Below, in pieces: positions 13,101-27,600 of a stretch of DNA of 64,000 nt. The stretch is from Fasciolopsis buskii (taxonomy: Eukaryota; Platyhelminthes; Trematoda; Plagiorchiida; Fasciolidae). The position numbers and the translations under genes are program-made. Location: assembly GCA_008360955.1 (NCBI GenBank), contig LUCM01009174.1, positions 67,719 to 131,718 of the forward strand, read 5' to 3'. The first letter of the stretch is position 1; every line of letters starts with the position of its first letter. The notes under the pieces are model-generated. The model searched no databases. It worked only from the letters and a program-made list of their open reading frames with translations, and was not told where the DNA came from.

Positions 13101-16100
13101 GTACGGGCCAAAATCCGTCCGATATTTAATCACGGATTCCATTTATTTCTTCATCTGTAAATAAGAGTCAAACAACCCAGGTATTTATGGTATTCGCCAA
13201 ACTGAGCGATGAACAAGAAAAACCGAAGGAAGGCGTTTCATAAGACAAATCAGCGGAACGGGATTAATTTCACTCACTGGGACAGCAATACATACAACCA
13301 TGATATGGAACCCATAGATGTTATATAGCAGCTGACATGTGCTCATTTACAATGAATTGTATAAGTGGCTCCCCAGGAGTAGGATAAATTAGAAAATTAA
13401 TGTTTAGAACAGAGTAAACGACAATGTGTATAGTTTTTCTATGTGTAATCTAATTTGAAATTAGAATTTCTCATTGTATTCACTAATTGGAATGAAGCGC
13501 GCCACTTAGCTCAGCTGCAAAACAATAAACAATCACATAATATCCGGGGATCTATTAAGGTTAAACCGGTCTCAGGAGCCCAGCGTGAATTCTGTCGGTT
13601 AAAGGGGACCACTTGCAACTTGAGATTACATTTCCATGTAGGTAAAAGTAGACCGCCAAGCGAGTTGACAGACAAAGGCATGCTGGGAATATCAACGTTC
13701 TTTAGAACTCTACTCAAACTAGCAGTATGGAATCTGACATTGAAATTTCAAGCTGGACATTGAACACGATCTGAAAGCAGTGTGGTGAGTGATTTTTCTC
13801 GCATCTGCCTAGTAAATTTCGGTTTGAGTTGGCCTAGTCTGACGTCCAACTGCACAGGAAGCCAGTATATTTTTGCACAATATATGAGGGAAAGAAGCAA
13901 AGAAAATCAATTCAGAGCAAAATAGGCAGACTAGGTTGATGAACCGCTGAGCAAACCGACTCGGACAGAAACGCACCGTCTACAAACTGCGGAACCAAGT
14001 CATGCAAGCAATTGAACGAAGACCGAGAACATGAGACGACCAACTGGAAATGTCATCGAAATCTTTTTCGCTCAGTAGGGAAAAGGGGGAATGCAATCAC
14101 AAAGGAATTTGACGATTAACACAAGTGATATCTCCTCACACGTACACCGTCAGTTCAGAACGGATGACAGAGTTTTACTGTTTGTCTTTAATTCTACCAA
14201 TTGCCCGTAATAACGAAGCGTTGGCCGCTGATCCAGGCTCTAAGACAGGTGCCAGGAAATAGCAATCCGGACGACTACCAAGTTGGTTGACCTTTTTAAA
14301 TCCCTTAACGCGGCAAACGCATTAGTGCTGATCTACTGATCGCGAAAAGTAGTGAATGCCAACCGTGATGGTGACCTTGCATGTACACTCATCCGCTCAG
14401 AAACATACAGTTTCGAGCTTTGATACTTGTGACTTTCTCTCCGTCAGAACGAGAATGGAGAGCAGGGTATTTGGAGATCCAATGAATTTTATTAAAAAAC
14501 ACACATTTTAAGCTATCCCGATTCACCGTCACTCCGCTCAGTCATTTCACAATAATTGTTATAAGAGTAAACACGAGCTCTTCATTACCTTGGCAAATAG
14601 CACTGTTTCTGGCAGACAAACTGAATTAAAGTTTGTTTAACTAAGTGAATCATCGAGTGACTAGCAGACAGGCTCAACTATCGAATTTCTGAATAAATGA
14701 ATGGCTGCCGAGTTCCCTTGGACGTTTGAAGAAATAAAAGCCTATTACTGTATTTGAAATTAGCAAGCAATATCGATGATACAACGGACAAATAGGAAAC
14801 ATCTTTTTGCGATTTTCTCATTGAACTATTGCAGTCGTGCTCAAGCAGAAAGTAACTTTTCCCAAAGAGCATCGGCCTAAACTACACCGTCAAATGGATT
14901 GACAACATTGCATAATATTAAAGCATGGCAAGACTGCTGAACCCAAATGAAATTCGATAATCGTAACTGCAAAGCACACCGATTCCTTCCGACTTCCTCG
15001 TGAGTTACTTCTGCAATAAGTGTATTATTGTTGTTGATAATTATTATTTTAGAATTTACGAAGTACATCTTTACTTTGGATGAGAAACTCACTATGGATT
15101 TCAAATTATTTTACCTCCTTAACGACCATTTAAATCGATAACCTTCCATTCTCAATGAAATACAAATGCAATTGATTCAGTCAAATGCTGACCTTATTTG
15201 CAGTATGAACATTGATTTCGACTTATATCTAATTAATTATGGAAATTAAAGAAATGGAGTTTCATTTCGTTGGATTATTTGTACTCCTACTCCGTATTTT
15301 CGTTTTGCTAGCAAGTAATCAATGCGCTTGACAGAACTGCGTCGTTCTTTTTTCTAATTCCGAAAGCTGCTTAGTTGACTGGACAAAGCAGTAACATCGG
15401 ACAGATGATGCGTGCACAACGTCTGGCTTTCGAAGAACCCTGCCGAACTGGTTTCTCGTCCTGATCAAACCTATCCTCGTGGTACGATTAAAAATGATCA
15501 TTGCATAAAGTATTGGTGTAGTGGAAGGTGCACTCTCCATGGCTAACTGCTCGGGAGACAAGTGAACGGCAAACAGCGGTTCAGCAACTAGAAGCGATAC
15601 AGAACCACATAAGGTTCTCATTAATCATTTATAGAAAAGACGACAGTCAGTTGGCTTTACCAATTAGATGACTAGCGAAAGTGCGATACTAATGTCTGGC
15701 CTTTTTAACCTAGCAGATCCGTGATACAATTAACTACAGTCGTTCAATTTTTCCTCGAAAGCACATGACCGGTTTCGGAGTTAGTACCGTGCTTCATTGA
15801 TGCACACTCAGCAATTTTACACGGATACGTGGTAACATTTGAGGACAAAGCAGCATACTTTAACCACCATGAAATGCACCACTTGGATGGATTATCTTAT
15901 CATGCAAAAACCCCGCTTTCTTTTTCAAGGATTAAAATCTGAGGCAAACTGTCATGACATGGGCATTCCACGGGACACTAGTGGAAAAGTGCCCGTGTCA
16001 GTGACTTTACAAGTCAACCTAGCCGTACGAAGCAACCAAAATTATGTAGCTTACTAGATTGTAAAGTTTCCCAGACCACTGGAATGGGAGGAAATGTCGT

Positions 16101-18256
16101 CCGCGTTGCAAAAGCCAACGTTTTTATCAGTGAAGCAAATCAGTCAATGCAAGTATAAATATATATGTATAGGTCTAATAAGAAGCCTATAACTCTAGTA
16201 AGCAATACAGACCGATGGTGAAAGAATTCTCTAACAGAAGAAACTGCGAATAACCCCATGGACTGGACTTGTCACTTGGCGGTTGACTAGATTTGATCAC
16301 AGCTTACTTTAGTGCAAGCAACATGGCTGGTTGAACGGAGACACAGTTGGTTCCATGTCCCTGACGAGTTCTCTTCTGAATGAATGTCGTTTGTGCATCG
16401 ATTTGAGAGTATGCAGATCAAGAATAGTTCCCTATAAAAACCAGTATTTGGACACATTGTGGCCGGTGAAGCAGTTTTGTATCACTCAGATTTTGCTTCT
16501 TCAATATCCTCATATTTCTGGCTTACGATAAATTATTACATACAATAAAGTTACTGCACAGTTTACTGTTCTGCTTTGAATTCCGGTTGCACATGGCTAA
16601 GTGTGAAGACTTGAAGAAACGCAGATTCACTGTTCACTTGTGTGAGCGTTGCAAATGTACAAATTCCCGGGGACAAATTGAACAATGCTGATCAGTGAAA
16701 GTACACCCGTGATTCCTTACCCGCATATTCATTTTGTTAATAATTAGTAACACATTTTCGTCCGATTCCAGTCGCCAATTATAGTCCACAGAAAATCAGA
16801 CTAAGTTTTCTGTCCCAGCCTTTTTCTACTGTCTAAATTTGCTTAAATACATCAAACTCCGTTTAATATTCTTTTATTTTTTTCGTCCACCCCGATCGAT
16901 ATAGTGAAAATAACAAAGCTATACCTGCTGATTTTGTTTGTGACATATTTCCACGCATTGTATTATTCAACACAAAATCTCCGTTATCACGCAGCAGTGT
17001 CCAGCGTTTTCTATCCTTCTTGAACCCGTTCCCATTTTAGGCTTCTCCCTTCGACAACTCTACTTATTGGAACTGACCTATTCCTTAGCTTGTTCGTTCA
17101 TATTCTAACCGCGAACTGGTAATTGGTAATACTAGTATTCGCATTTAACTCTAGTTATTATCCACTGTGATCCTCGTTCATTTTGGTCTCATTACGTTGT
17201 TTAGTATATCAAATTGTTGGTTGACATAGGCTTTTATCCCCTCTCCAAAGTAATCATTAATCCCCATCAGTGTACGTGAATGCACGATGTTACTTGACTT
17301 AACAAATCCAGCGCAACAGTCACGGACAACGTTTGTGCAAAGTGAATTTAACGAAATATCTTTTTCTTCCGTTGGATTCCCTTTCACATTAAATAATGGT
17401 CAATGACATCAAAAATGGCCCAGCACATTTGCGAAGAAAACTGTTGGGCGAAGGATATTCACGTTCCATTAATCTTATTTAAATCAAACGAGAGTGAAAT
17501 GAGAACGGGGTGATGTTTAGTTACTCGCCTACGTCAAATCCCATGCCTGATTAGGATCATGTGCTCTATGCGTTTTACATCAATCATCGTGGCATAGTGC
17601 ATTCGTTGCGGAGTGTACACAATAATCACGCAAATCATTTCAGTACTCTTTTATGAAACCGTTTTAACCCATCGGCTATGAACGGTACTCTTAAGTGACG
17701 ATAGAATTGAGTCCTCAGTACCCTGTCATGTCGTAGAAAATTAATGGAACGAACATGTCTCAAGTGCCTCAAGTTTCTTGGCATTCGTGAGAACGCATTT
17801 GTTCCCTTATTCATGCCAATCAAGAAAATGGAATAAAGTAATCCATATATGTTGCATGTTTGTGATCAAAATCTAATAATGATATCAATTAGTAGCCTAA
17901 ATCCAGGGTTCGTGACAAAAGATGTCCTACGGGAACGTAAATGAGCTCATATTGGACATTATACCATACCTTCATTGTTAGGAATTCGTTTGAAAATCTA
18001 AACTGAGTAGGATAAGCAACGTGTATGAAGATAATGCAGATGTACACGTAATATGCCAACGAGGTTTTGTACGTGCATTGCGTCAGAATTATATCGGTTC
18101 GTTCTGGGCTACCAGTCTTCCTGGTGTACGGAACGTTGGAAGGTTTCGAACTCGAAACCAAGTTACACTTGTGTTTACTGTTAATTTGTCAGGTCTAGTA
18201 CGTTCATTGGTTGTCGGATTAGCTTGTGTCATCGGACCGGAAACTTGACTATCACC
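10111..18256. other. No recognisable gene
   Basis: Many short frames on both strands, none with a recognisable motif. The largest are about 102 codons (13455-13763, plus) and 100 codons (15319-15621, minus). The minus frame ends with an RNQFGRVLRKPD string that faintly recalls the 'TRSGR..RKPDR' tail of LTR-retrotransposon integrases. That is too little to call. Confidence 0.45.
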
Positions 18257-18660
18257 ATGTCTAGCGGTACTGAAGTTCCGTCGAACATGTCGCTTCGATC
18301 AGTGACAAAATTCACCGACGATCGGCATTCCAGTGTTACTTTCGAATCGTGGTTCATGCACTGTGAGGTTTTTTGACTGGAGGCCCTTCGGACAAGGATG
18401 ACAAGAAGAAAATTACAACGTTGTTCTTGCAAATTATGCAGTGCTAACGAAACTCATATTAGTAGTGAGTTAAACGTCTAATTATTGGAACTCACAACGT
18501 TGACGTTCTCCGAGACTATTAATTGAATCAACTCCTTTAGTTGGTTTTTTGAAATTTTCCCCTATCTGATTTTTACCGTAAAATCCGAACAGCGAACGCG
18601 AAGTCTGACATAAAGTTAGCAACTGCGACAACCTGTGGGTACAATCACCCTCGGCCGGGT
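18257..18660 (+). mobile_element. Probable LTR-retrotransposon Gag relic
   Basis: A true ATG at 18257 starts a 39-codon frame. Its text (LRSVTKFTDD, then FESWFMHCEVF) resembles the start of Ty3/gypsy-type Gag proteins, where a short N-terminal tail is followed by 'KF.G...F..W...F'. It stops at 18374-18376. In another frame, GQG-stop is followed from 18391 by DKDDKKKITTLF, as expected for the next Gag helix. In a third stretch from 18568, DFYRKIRTANAKSDIKLATATTCGYNH matches the 'RF..R.Q...E....F...LRKLA..C.YG' block. The order is right but three frames are used, so the copy is dead. Gag coats the element's RNA in living copies. No LTRs, primer-binding site or pol region were recognised around it. 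This is a motif-level call without a search. Confidence 0.42.
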
Positions 18661-21600
18661 TTTAAGGTAAGCCACAATGGGTAGACAAACGAGTCAATGC
18701 AATCATCTGGTAGTGATGGACTGTCCAACGGTAGCTGAATATTCTTAAATTGTGAATCACTTGTACCTACCTAGTAGTAACGGGACAGTTCGATTCTCTT
18801 TGTTTCTTAAATTTGCCGCAATGTGAGTTCATGGCCAGAATAATGTTTCTCATTGGCAACTTGGTCGGCCGTTGTGAAACTCAACTTCTTAGCTTGTAAT
18901 GTAGCACTTTGGTGACTGTTTGAGATACAATGAGTCTCGGTCGTTTTTCTGGTCTCAACCGAAAGCACATTTTCGGAATCCATTATTCATTTTCAATGAA
19001 AGCACTGTTTCAGTTACGTTGTCATTCGGAGTAAGATCAAAAAAGCAAATAGATTTCACGTTTTTTGGTGTTCTCCATACCGCTCTTCTTGTCATTTCAC
19101 TCTTCATGATACACCAGTCCAATCCAGAGTGCTCTTTTTGGGTCACTAGTCCAAGCCGATTTTGTTTTTGTTATAGTATTCTAGGGGCGACAGTTGTGTG
19201 TCTACAATACTGTCACGTGACTTATTCGTTTCGCACAAATACTTTATGTATGAAAATCATAAATACCTCATGATCGCACGATTCTCACCCCAATGTTTTT
19301 GCATTGCATTTTTTGCAAGATACCTTGCAGTGCCTCGTTGTTGGTTGTCGGGTCTGTGAATCACAGGTAGATGAACAACTAGGCATAATTAAATTTTATG
19401 GGTCATGTTTACTGGATTCGTTCTTGAAGCCACCATTTAACCCTTATTTGGGGTCTAAATGTTTTGATTATAATCTGGACTGACTGTGGCACGATTCATG
19501 TTTCTAGTTGCTTACTTGAAGACTACCGGGGAACTATTTGAAAATTCGATGTTTCCGAATCCACATCGAACGACCGCGGAAACAAATATTTCCCTACGGC
19601 TTGACAACAGAAAAACCCGTACCACGGACCAGTTTATCAATTCAGTTATCTATCGAACAATAGAATAATTAATATTCAGATGGTTGGCGCATTTGTATTT
19701 AGTGTCTTCTTTAATGGAAACACTCAAATGAGAAACGGAAAAATTCTAGACCGACTTGATGATACTAAATCAATCGAAACAATTACTTCACCTTGGTAAT
19801 CCAATGGGAAAAAGATAACGCGACTACCGCACTGAAGCAAGTGGCACGTGACTCGGTGTGAAAAGTGCAATTTTGTCAGACGTACCGGTAATTTTAACTC
19901 ATTTCATCAGTGATTACAATCAAATGATATTGCCAACAAGTTGACCTCTAACTGTCGAACAGGAGCACGCGCATTTTTCCAACTCATTTCACTGTGAAGG
20001 AAACAATTACCGCAAAGTTTTACAGTTTGCACGAAACTGAAGCTAAAGAATGCTGTTTTCTGTGATTATAACCGTTTTTTATATCACGGTAATGCACTGA
20101 TGTTTCTTGCATTTTTCCAGCTATAACGACAAAAACCTAAAATCTTGATCGTGCTGGCCTGAGTGTCTTTCTTCCCGCGATGCAAAATATTGCATACTGT
20201 AATCAAGAAATAACGTGACAAAGAACTTCACTTATCACTTAAAATTCATGAAATACTGAGAACAGTTGCCGTTCATTTTGGTACCAAAGAAATGATTGCA
20301 AACAGGATAAGTTATTGGCATAATTTTGTTAATCCCGCAACCATAGCAACTGTTTCAAACACTACGAGAGTCCCACTAGAAAGAACAGACAGCACATTTA
20401 CTTTTGCACTAAATATGCGCTACTTATCATAAGCTTGATAACCAAAGTATGGAATTTACTGAATCAAACCATCATTGTTCCTGGTCAAATAATCGACTGT
20501 GTGTGATCGTGATTCACTATATCCATACTCTTATAAGTAAAAAAGATCTACTGAGCTGCAAGATTTGCTTTCCCGTGATTGGCCAGAAACGTTTCACACT
20601 GTTTCACTCTTTTCTCAGTCGTAACCTATCAGCGTTGGGTTCAGCCTCGTGAGCAACACCCAAATCCTTGCTGGTTGGTCCACGTTTTCTATTATCTTTC
20701 TTACGGGTTCCAATTCACTGTTGTGCATGCAGTCATAAGTCACACTTTGACCACCTTCCACCATACGATTTGATCATCAATTTGGTGCCTGATGAAAGCA
20801 AAATCCCTACATCTCTAATTTCAATAATTGAAATTCCTTATAAGGAAACACCTTACTTCGTATTAGTTCGACTGTTTATTAATTTGAAATTCTGTTGCGA
20901 ATGGCATAATAGTAAAAAGGTGTAGCTTTGTAGCTAAATTTAGATGAAATTAAACTAGGGTCATTCTACTAATGACAGGTGCTTATATTTTATTTGTAAT
21001 GTTCATGCTTAAACAATTGGAAGTTGGTTCAACAAGGAGCAATCGTAGAACGACGAATATTTTGTGACAAATGAGCACCTTGTTGCTACCATGGAAATCT
21101 GCCCAGTCATTGAATTCCGAATGTTGGTTGGTAACGATTCTCTTTTCGGCGTTCTATTCAAAAGAATAAACTAAGAGTTTGAATAACGATTGCACCCGAT
21201 CGAACATCGATCAACAGTCCTTGTTGTTAATGGGATTCATGGGACGGTAGTCCGAATACTTTGGTTTGGTTATTGTACCGATAAAAACACAAATGTTGGA
21301 AAATAGTTTTTTATTGAAATATTTTGAATTGTCAATAACTACGACGGTTTTTGTTTGGCTGATTTGACAAATGGCGAATTGATTCACCTGTGAAACTTTT
21401 CCAAACTTGGCAGGATTCAAATACACACATGAATGTGTAATAGAAGATAAGATATAATGTCAGTCTGATTTCGACAGAATTACGGTTGCTGTACTGCTTC
21501 ACATTACAAGTGAATAATTGGAGATGAAGACTTGGGATGTTTCAGACTAACCGAACAAACAAATGTTTTTTTTCTCCTACGGACTGCTGACAGAAACTGT

Positions 21601-24600
21601 TCCCTGACTAGTCGGTCCCCCCTCTAACCATAATTGCGTATGGACTGTGGACATCAGAGCTAAGGAAAACCTGTTGCTATCGGTAACAACGGTCTGCTTT
21701 TTTCCGTCATTCTGCCGCTTTGGGCACGATAAGCTTCGAACCCTGGTTGAGTCAAGCAGGTGTACCCCTTGAAGACCGCGTGTCCATTGCAGACGCAACC
21801 AGTGCATGTTTTTACTGCTTGTACTGCACCAGATGGGCTCAAAGGCTACGCCGAATGGTGTTCGGGTATTTCAACTAGGGATCAAGATGGCCCACACAAA
21901 TAGCGCAAGCACCTGGGATCCACTGCAGTAAACATTTGGCAATTTAATTCCCCGAGCTGGACTGCTCTGTGAAGAAACCCGCATGACCTAGTTAGACGTC
22001 ACGTACGTGACTGTCAAATTTGGCAACCAAACCCCCTGGCCAATCACGGTTTTATTTCTGTCTACTAGGTTCTGGTGGATTCCTAGAAAAATCCTGCTCT
22101 CGGTGCTAAATTACGAGAAGTTCACTGTTGTGGATGCCATGTGCTTGCATGATATAAGCAGGTTATTATTGATCCATTTGGTTGGTGTACCAAACGCAGT
22201 GCAAATGTGTTAGTTGATTCCTCGTATGGATTCACATCACGTGAAGGTCGAAATGTTCCCACAGTTACATAAATTCAACACTTGAATTCAGGAAAGAAAA
22301 TAATTTATCGTAATTCACTTCACCCAAGATACAATGCATTGATGATGCCACCAAAGTAGACGATACGACAGGCAAATTGTAGAAACGTATCGAGGAATAC
22401 AAACCACGTTGCTTTGGACATGGAGGCAAAGGTTCCATCTCAAGTACCATGGTCGCACCTCTGGCAGAAATCGATCACTCGATCGACACAGTTTGCTGTT
22501 TATTAGTTACCGCGTTCCGCAAGATGTGTCAAACTCAATTAGGCCTCGAATATTTTAGTCGTGGAAACAATTATCACTCGGCTGAACAACATCATATTCT
22601 ATTCGTAACAGAAATTAGTCCTGGCATTACCATTTCTCCAGTGGACAACCGACCGTACAAAACGGACAAACAGGAGTGCCACAAGAGAATTACCACATCG
22701 TGATCGTCGAATTAACCAGTCGGCTACCTGCAGGCAGCAAACGATTCATCCACACTCTCCTCACGTCTTTCAGTTCACAGTGTATAGATTCAACACCTTA
22801 TGATTTCAGTTTTTCCTCCCAACTCTCATGGGCAAACGAATATGAAAGTACTGACTGGGAAATGAATTCACCAAAAGCAGCTATTGTGTGCAAATAGCGT
22901 TCTAATCCCAAAGTTGTTGCTGGCCAACTACTGAATCGTCACAGATAACATGGAGATACATTTTGTGTGATACCGTTGACAATGTACAGTTTTGTTCTTG
23001 GGGTCGAACTTAACTGGAATTTTCGTCTGATATTTCATTTGAAAAGTCATTATAGCCAAAAAAACAACCATATCTGTCTTGCATAGACACTCTAGACACG
23101 AAATAAATTTTGACGTTGACACGAAGATCGAAGAAATGAGCGAGAGAGAAAGCTGTTCTACAAAATACTCGAGCCAGTCCCATTTAGCACGGTTTCATTT
23201 CGTTGGTCTAATTTAGACCGGGGGTAGAACCGTTGACAAGTGATGAAACCGATCAAGTTTGTGTACATTCCGTCCTCGTTAGAAATTGTACATCAAGCCG
23301 AAGCTAAACTATCGAAATGGGCACGCTACCGTAGCAAACGAGTCAGTGTTTTTTATTTGATTTCATCATTCAAACAAGTTCGACTAATCAAGTTAATATA
23401 AAATAAATGAATCGTTTTCCACAAAATTGGTTAGTCGGATCGAGTGAATTAGTGTGCAAAAAGGTTGTGCTTGTAACATTTATGCTTATTTGCGTTCGCC
23501 AAATTGGTATTCCAGAAACCCGTCTTGCTGTCTGTTTCCATCTCTTTTTAGTTGAGACCGGATTTTTATAGGTGATGAAATCTTTTAAATCGCATCTCCT
23601 AAGGTCATAGAAGGAATTCTGACAAGATAGACTCTCGTTTTTAAAACAAAATAAATCACGTTAGTTGACATGTTGTTACACAGATTCCCCACCGGCGAAA
23701 GAAAAAGCAGTTCTGGCTAAAAGTGCAACGGGGAGATATTCTATTCAGACCAACTTAAGCAATTGTACCAACAGACCGGGAATTGTCGCATTCACGAAGA
23801 GGTTCAGACGTCATACTTGAATGGGATTTCTCCTAACTCGTTTATATGGATGCAAAGCGTCAGTGATTTATTCTCCTACGATGCAATATGTAGTCTGCTG
23901 GAGACATGCATACCACCGCAACACACTTCTTTCTTTCGGCAAACACCTTCGAAGTCCATGTTTTTGGAAAGTTCAACGACAAAGCTATTGTGCCAGTCGT
24001 TCTCCATGTCTCTTACTAGCCATTCTTCCCAGTGGACAAAAGCCAGAGTGATAAAAGAATAAAAAATATTACCGATTTTTTCTATGAAATAAATTATTTT
24101 ATCTCACAAAGTTGTTTTGCATTGATACAAATAGAAGAATTCCTAGATTTGTCATTCTTTTGTTTCCAATAATGGTTATATTGAAATCCGCATATTCGAT
24201 CACACGCTCGAAATGATGGGTCCTTTATTGTTTGGAAGTGTGTGATATTTGTCAAGGTAACGGTTGATGTTCTGTTTGTCATTCGACACTGCATCTTCCC
24301 AATGTTTCATGAGTTTTCTTCATTTCTCACAACTGACTGGCTTTGTCTTTTGCGACTAGCAGCATCTTGGCCAGTTTTTTTGTGGTTCTCTGGTTTCACT
24401 CTGTCAATCGCAAGATTTCTTATTTGACTTCACTTGAGCAAACCTAGCTTTGCCAGGGTTGAATGGTGCGATTCCGTCACGTTCATACATCCTGATCCTG
24501 TCTAGCTGGGCGCGTTTACCTTTTGGAATCAAACATTGAGAAGAGTGCCTTTCGCTCAAAATTTATCCTCGTCTTTCTTGCTTAGTTCCATTGTCCGCTG

Positions 24601-27600
24601 GGTGTAATAGGCTGATGGAGCTATCATTTCTTTTTGATGATGTCCAGAAGTACCGGAATCCGAGAAGACTACTAGTGGATTGCTGGTGTATTGTTCCACT
24701 TCATCGTTTCCCGGTTCTGAGTAGATGAGTTACCCGATAAATACCGCCAAATAATGTTCAAGTCACTGTGCTTGAAGCAATCAAGTGAGCAATCATTTTC
24801 TAATCATGAATACTTTCGGGACAATTAATAGGTTTCAAGCGCCAATTACGCGATACTTCATTTTCACCTGCGGCTTGATGACACCGCGGATAAAGAACCA
24901 AAGTGCACATTGTTCCAGCGAAATTGAGCTGCATAATGTGAAACAAGTTGGAATACCCCGAACTACTGTGGTTGTTGTCGCTTCTGTAACCAAAATCAAC
25001 AACGAAGAAAAAAAATTAAATTTTTTCCTTAGGATAGAGTAAAACACCACGAATTCGTTGACTGGAATATGTGTTGTAAACTGTCAGTTGTCCGGTTTCT
25101 TGGATTGGTTGTCAAAACCGGTGTTTAAACCTCTGGCATTTGGAGAAACAGTACGCAATTGGAGAAGGCATACAACATGCACTCCGGTTTATGCAGACAC
25201 TTTCCAAGCCCAATTCTCTCGTTCCATATTATTTGATGTCCAATTCTACCTGGGCAAGTAGGGATTTGGCGTCCATGAGTCCATGGCTACGGAAAGAAGA
25301 GAGCAAATTGGCAAATACCTGCTTTGCATAACTAGCAGAGTTTGTGACATACCACGAGCACCGAAATGGAAAACCTGGTAGATTTGGAGACCGAAAAATT
25401 CGGAGTAAGTTAGTGGAATAAAGTGATGAATGTCAAAGGTCACACTAGATCCATGAGGACAGAAAGATTGTTTACTATCCGCATTACCACTTTGCCGGAG
25501 TGCAACTGATATCCTTTTACAGGTATTTTATATGTCAACACTTTTCTGCCGGTATTTGTGAATAATATCTAAGACCCGACAGTTTGGCCAAGCAAAGTTC
25601 AACACCTGGTTCATCGTACGATATAACAACACTGATTCAGAATAATTGGAAATTTATAAACCGGTAACTTTATATAAATATATCATACGTGAACTGGCAT
25701 GCTACCATGGTCGTAATCTGGACTTTTGTGAGTGGCTCCGGTAGATTTGTGGCCAAAGCCCAGTCAGAAGCTTTTACAGATGATTGACTTGGTACATCTA
25801 TTGAGATTATATTCATCATCTACGGATATTTTACTGGACATAATGCGACGAAGTCCGTCAAACTTGACAATGTGAAAATGATGGTAAATTGAGATGCGGA
25901 ATCATAACTGGACGGCATTTCACGCGGGTGAATAAACTTACAAAATTGGTCAACTTAGACAGTATTTCCAGAATTATGAATGACAAACGTTTGCGGTGCT
26001 TCCCGGTTGGTAACTGATTTGCCGGTGCTACACACATAATGCAGTTTTATGGAATTTTGGTTGTGAAAAGACGCAGGTAATTGAAGCATTGTAAAATATT
26101 TTCAGCAACGAACAGCTTATCGCAAAAATCGTTCATTTTAAACCAGTTCTTTTGAGATTGGCTGTCAGCTAAAACAAACTAATAATTACTACCAAACTGA
26201 CTAAGTCACATTTATTTTGTCATTTCCGACAGACTTCACCTACGGGAGTTTGGAATAATAGAAGCTTAGGGATATGTGTTTCACCTGAGTAACGTATGCA
26301 TTTTAACGGGCAGATCCACAAAATAGGATATTTGATCGAAAACAATTTGTCTTATGATGTTACTTCAGGAAACTTTTGAATATTTCAGTAGATAAAACAA
26401 ATTGGCTTGGCTAGCACGTTGATAATATGCATTGGCATAGTTTCGCAACATATAACTAGCACGAATGGCCACAGGATCTGCAGAAAAAAATGAATGCACT
26501 TTTGGATATAGTACCTACTATGCGAAAGATATTCATTATTGCCTATTTTTTTCCAACTTCATTGCTTATCATCTTGGCTCCCGCTTGTCAAACCACTGAC
26601 TTTCATATTCTACCAGGATTCGGTTTTTGCATCTCATTCGATCCCCGTGATTATACTCAGCCGATTTATGCAAGTGTCTGCTCCTAACGTTATACACCAT
26701 TTAGTTTTATTAGAGCGATGGTACTTGGCGGAGAGGTGCTAGCAGATACCGCTGGTGATGCGGATTCGTTCGAGTGAACATTCTTGAGTGGATAAGATTT
26801 TGAAGCAATTTCCAGCCAGAAAAGCAACTAAAATGAATTGGAACATTTGTGCTCGCGAAGTCACGGGATTTACTTTTCTCGTGGTTGAAAACGCATCGAA
26901 AAGCCGGGGAAATACTTCACGGTTCGGTGCACACACACATGCGTAAACCTACCCAAAGCGTGATTCATTTGCATTTTGAGTGTGCAACGAAATGCATCGA
27001 CCGATGACAAAAAGCCACGCTCCGTTTGACACAGTTTATTCGGTTCTGCACAGACCATTTTTAATGCTGAACAGAGGAAAGACAAAACAGAATTACTCGG
27101 CGCGGATGCGGATCATTTTGCTTGCTAAAACTGGTCGAAATTTTGGAGAACATAATTTCGGTGACCTTGAAGAATTTGTTCCTCGCAGCTCACTTTCGGA
27201 TAGCTGAGCTTGGTGAACTGAAAATCAACGATAAATAAATGCTACACAAAGCTGTTTGCCGGCATCCGGAAAGTGACAGCGTAAGCACTGCTTGTTGCTG
27301 ACCATGCTTACTGTGCTTCAAGTCTTATATTTTTCTGTTTTTTTCGTTTTGGAATGCGGATCTGGATGCTTGCTGCTCTCTGAGAAGCGTCCATGTTACA
27401 CCGCTGTATCGGCTTTACTTCGATTTGTAATTTGACCGTCATTGCGAAGAGACGGCGAAGGGAAATTATGCTACAATCTCCGTGTCTCCTTGTTCATTCC
27501 GACGTAACCGCGGATTCCTCTACAGGTTACAATATAAGCATTGAATGCCCTAATTGAAAAAATCGAATTTGAATTGTGCGCCATTTTGTAACCTGATTAG

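Noticed and set aside
15319..15621. Minus-strand frame ending near an RNQFGRVLRKPD string, considered as an LTR-retrotransposon integrase tail
   Set aside because: The match is only a few residues long and no other pol motif lies upstream on that strand.
22449..22703. 84-codon frame starting at ATG in a good context
   Set aside because: No recognisable domain or splice structure, and the length is within chance expectation.
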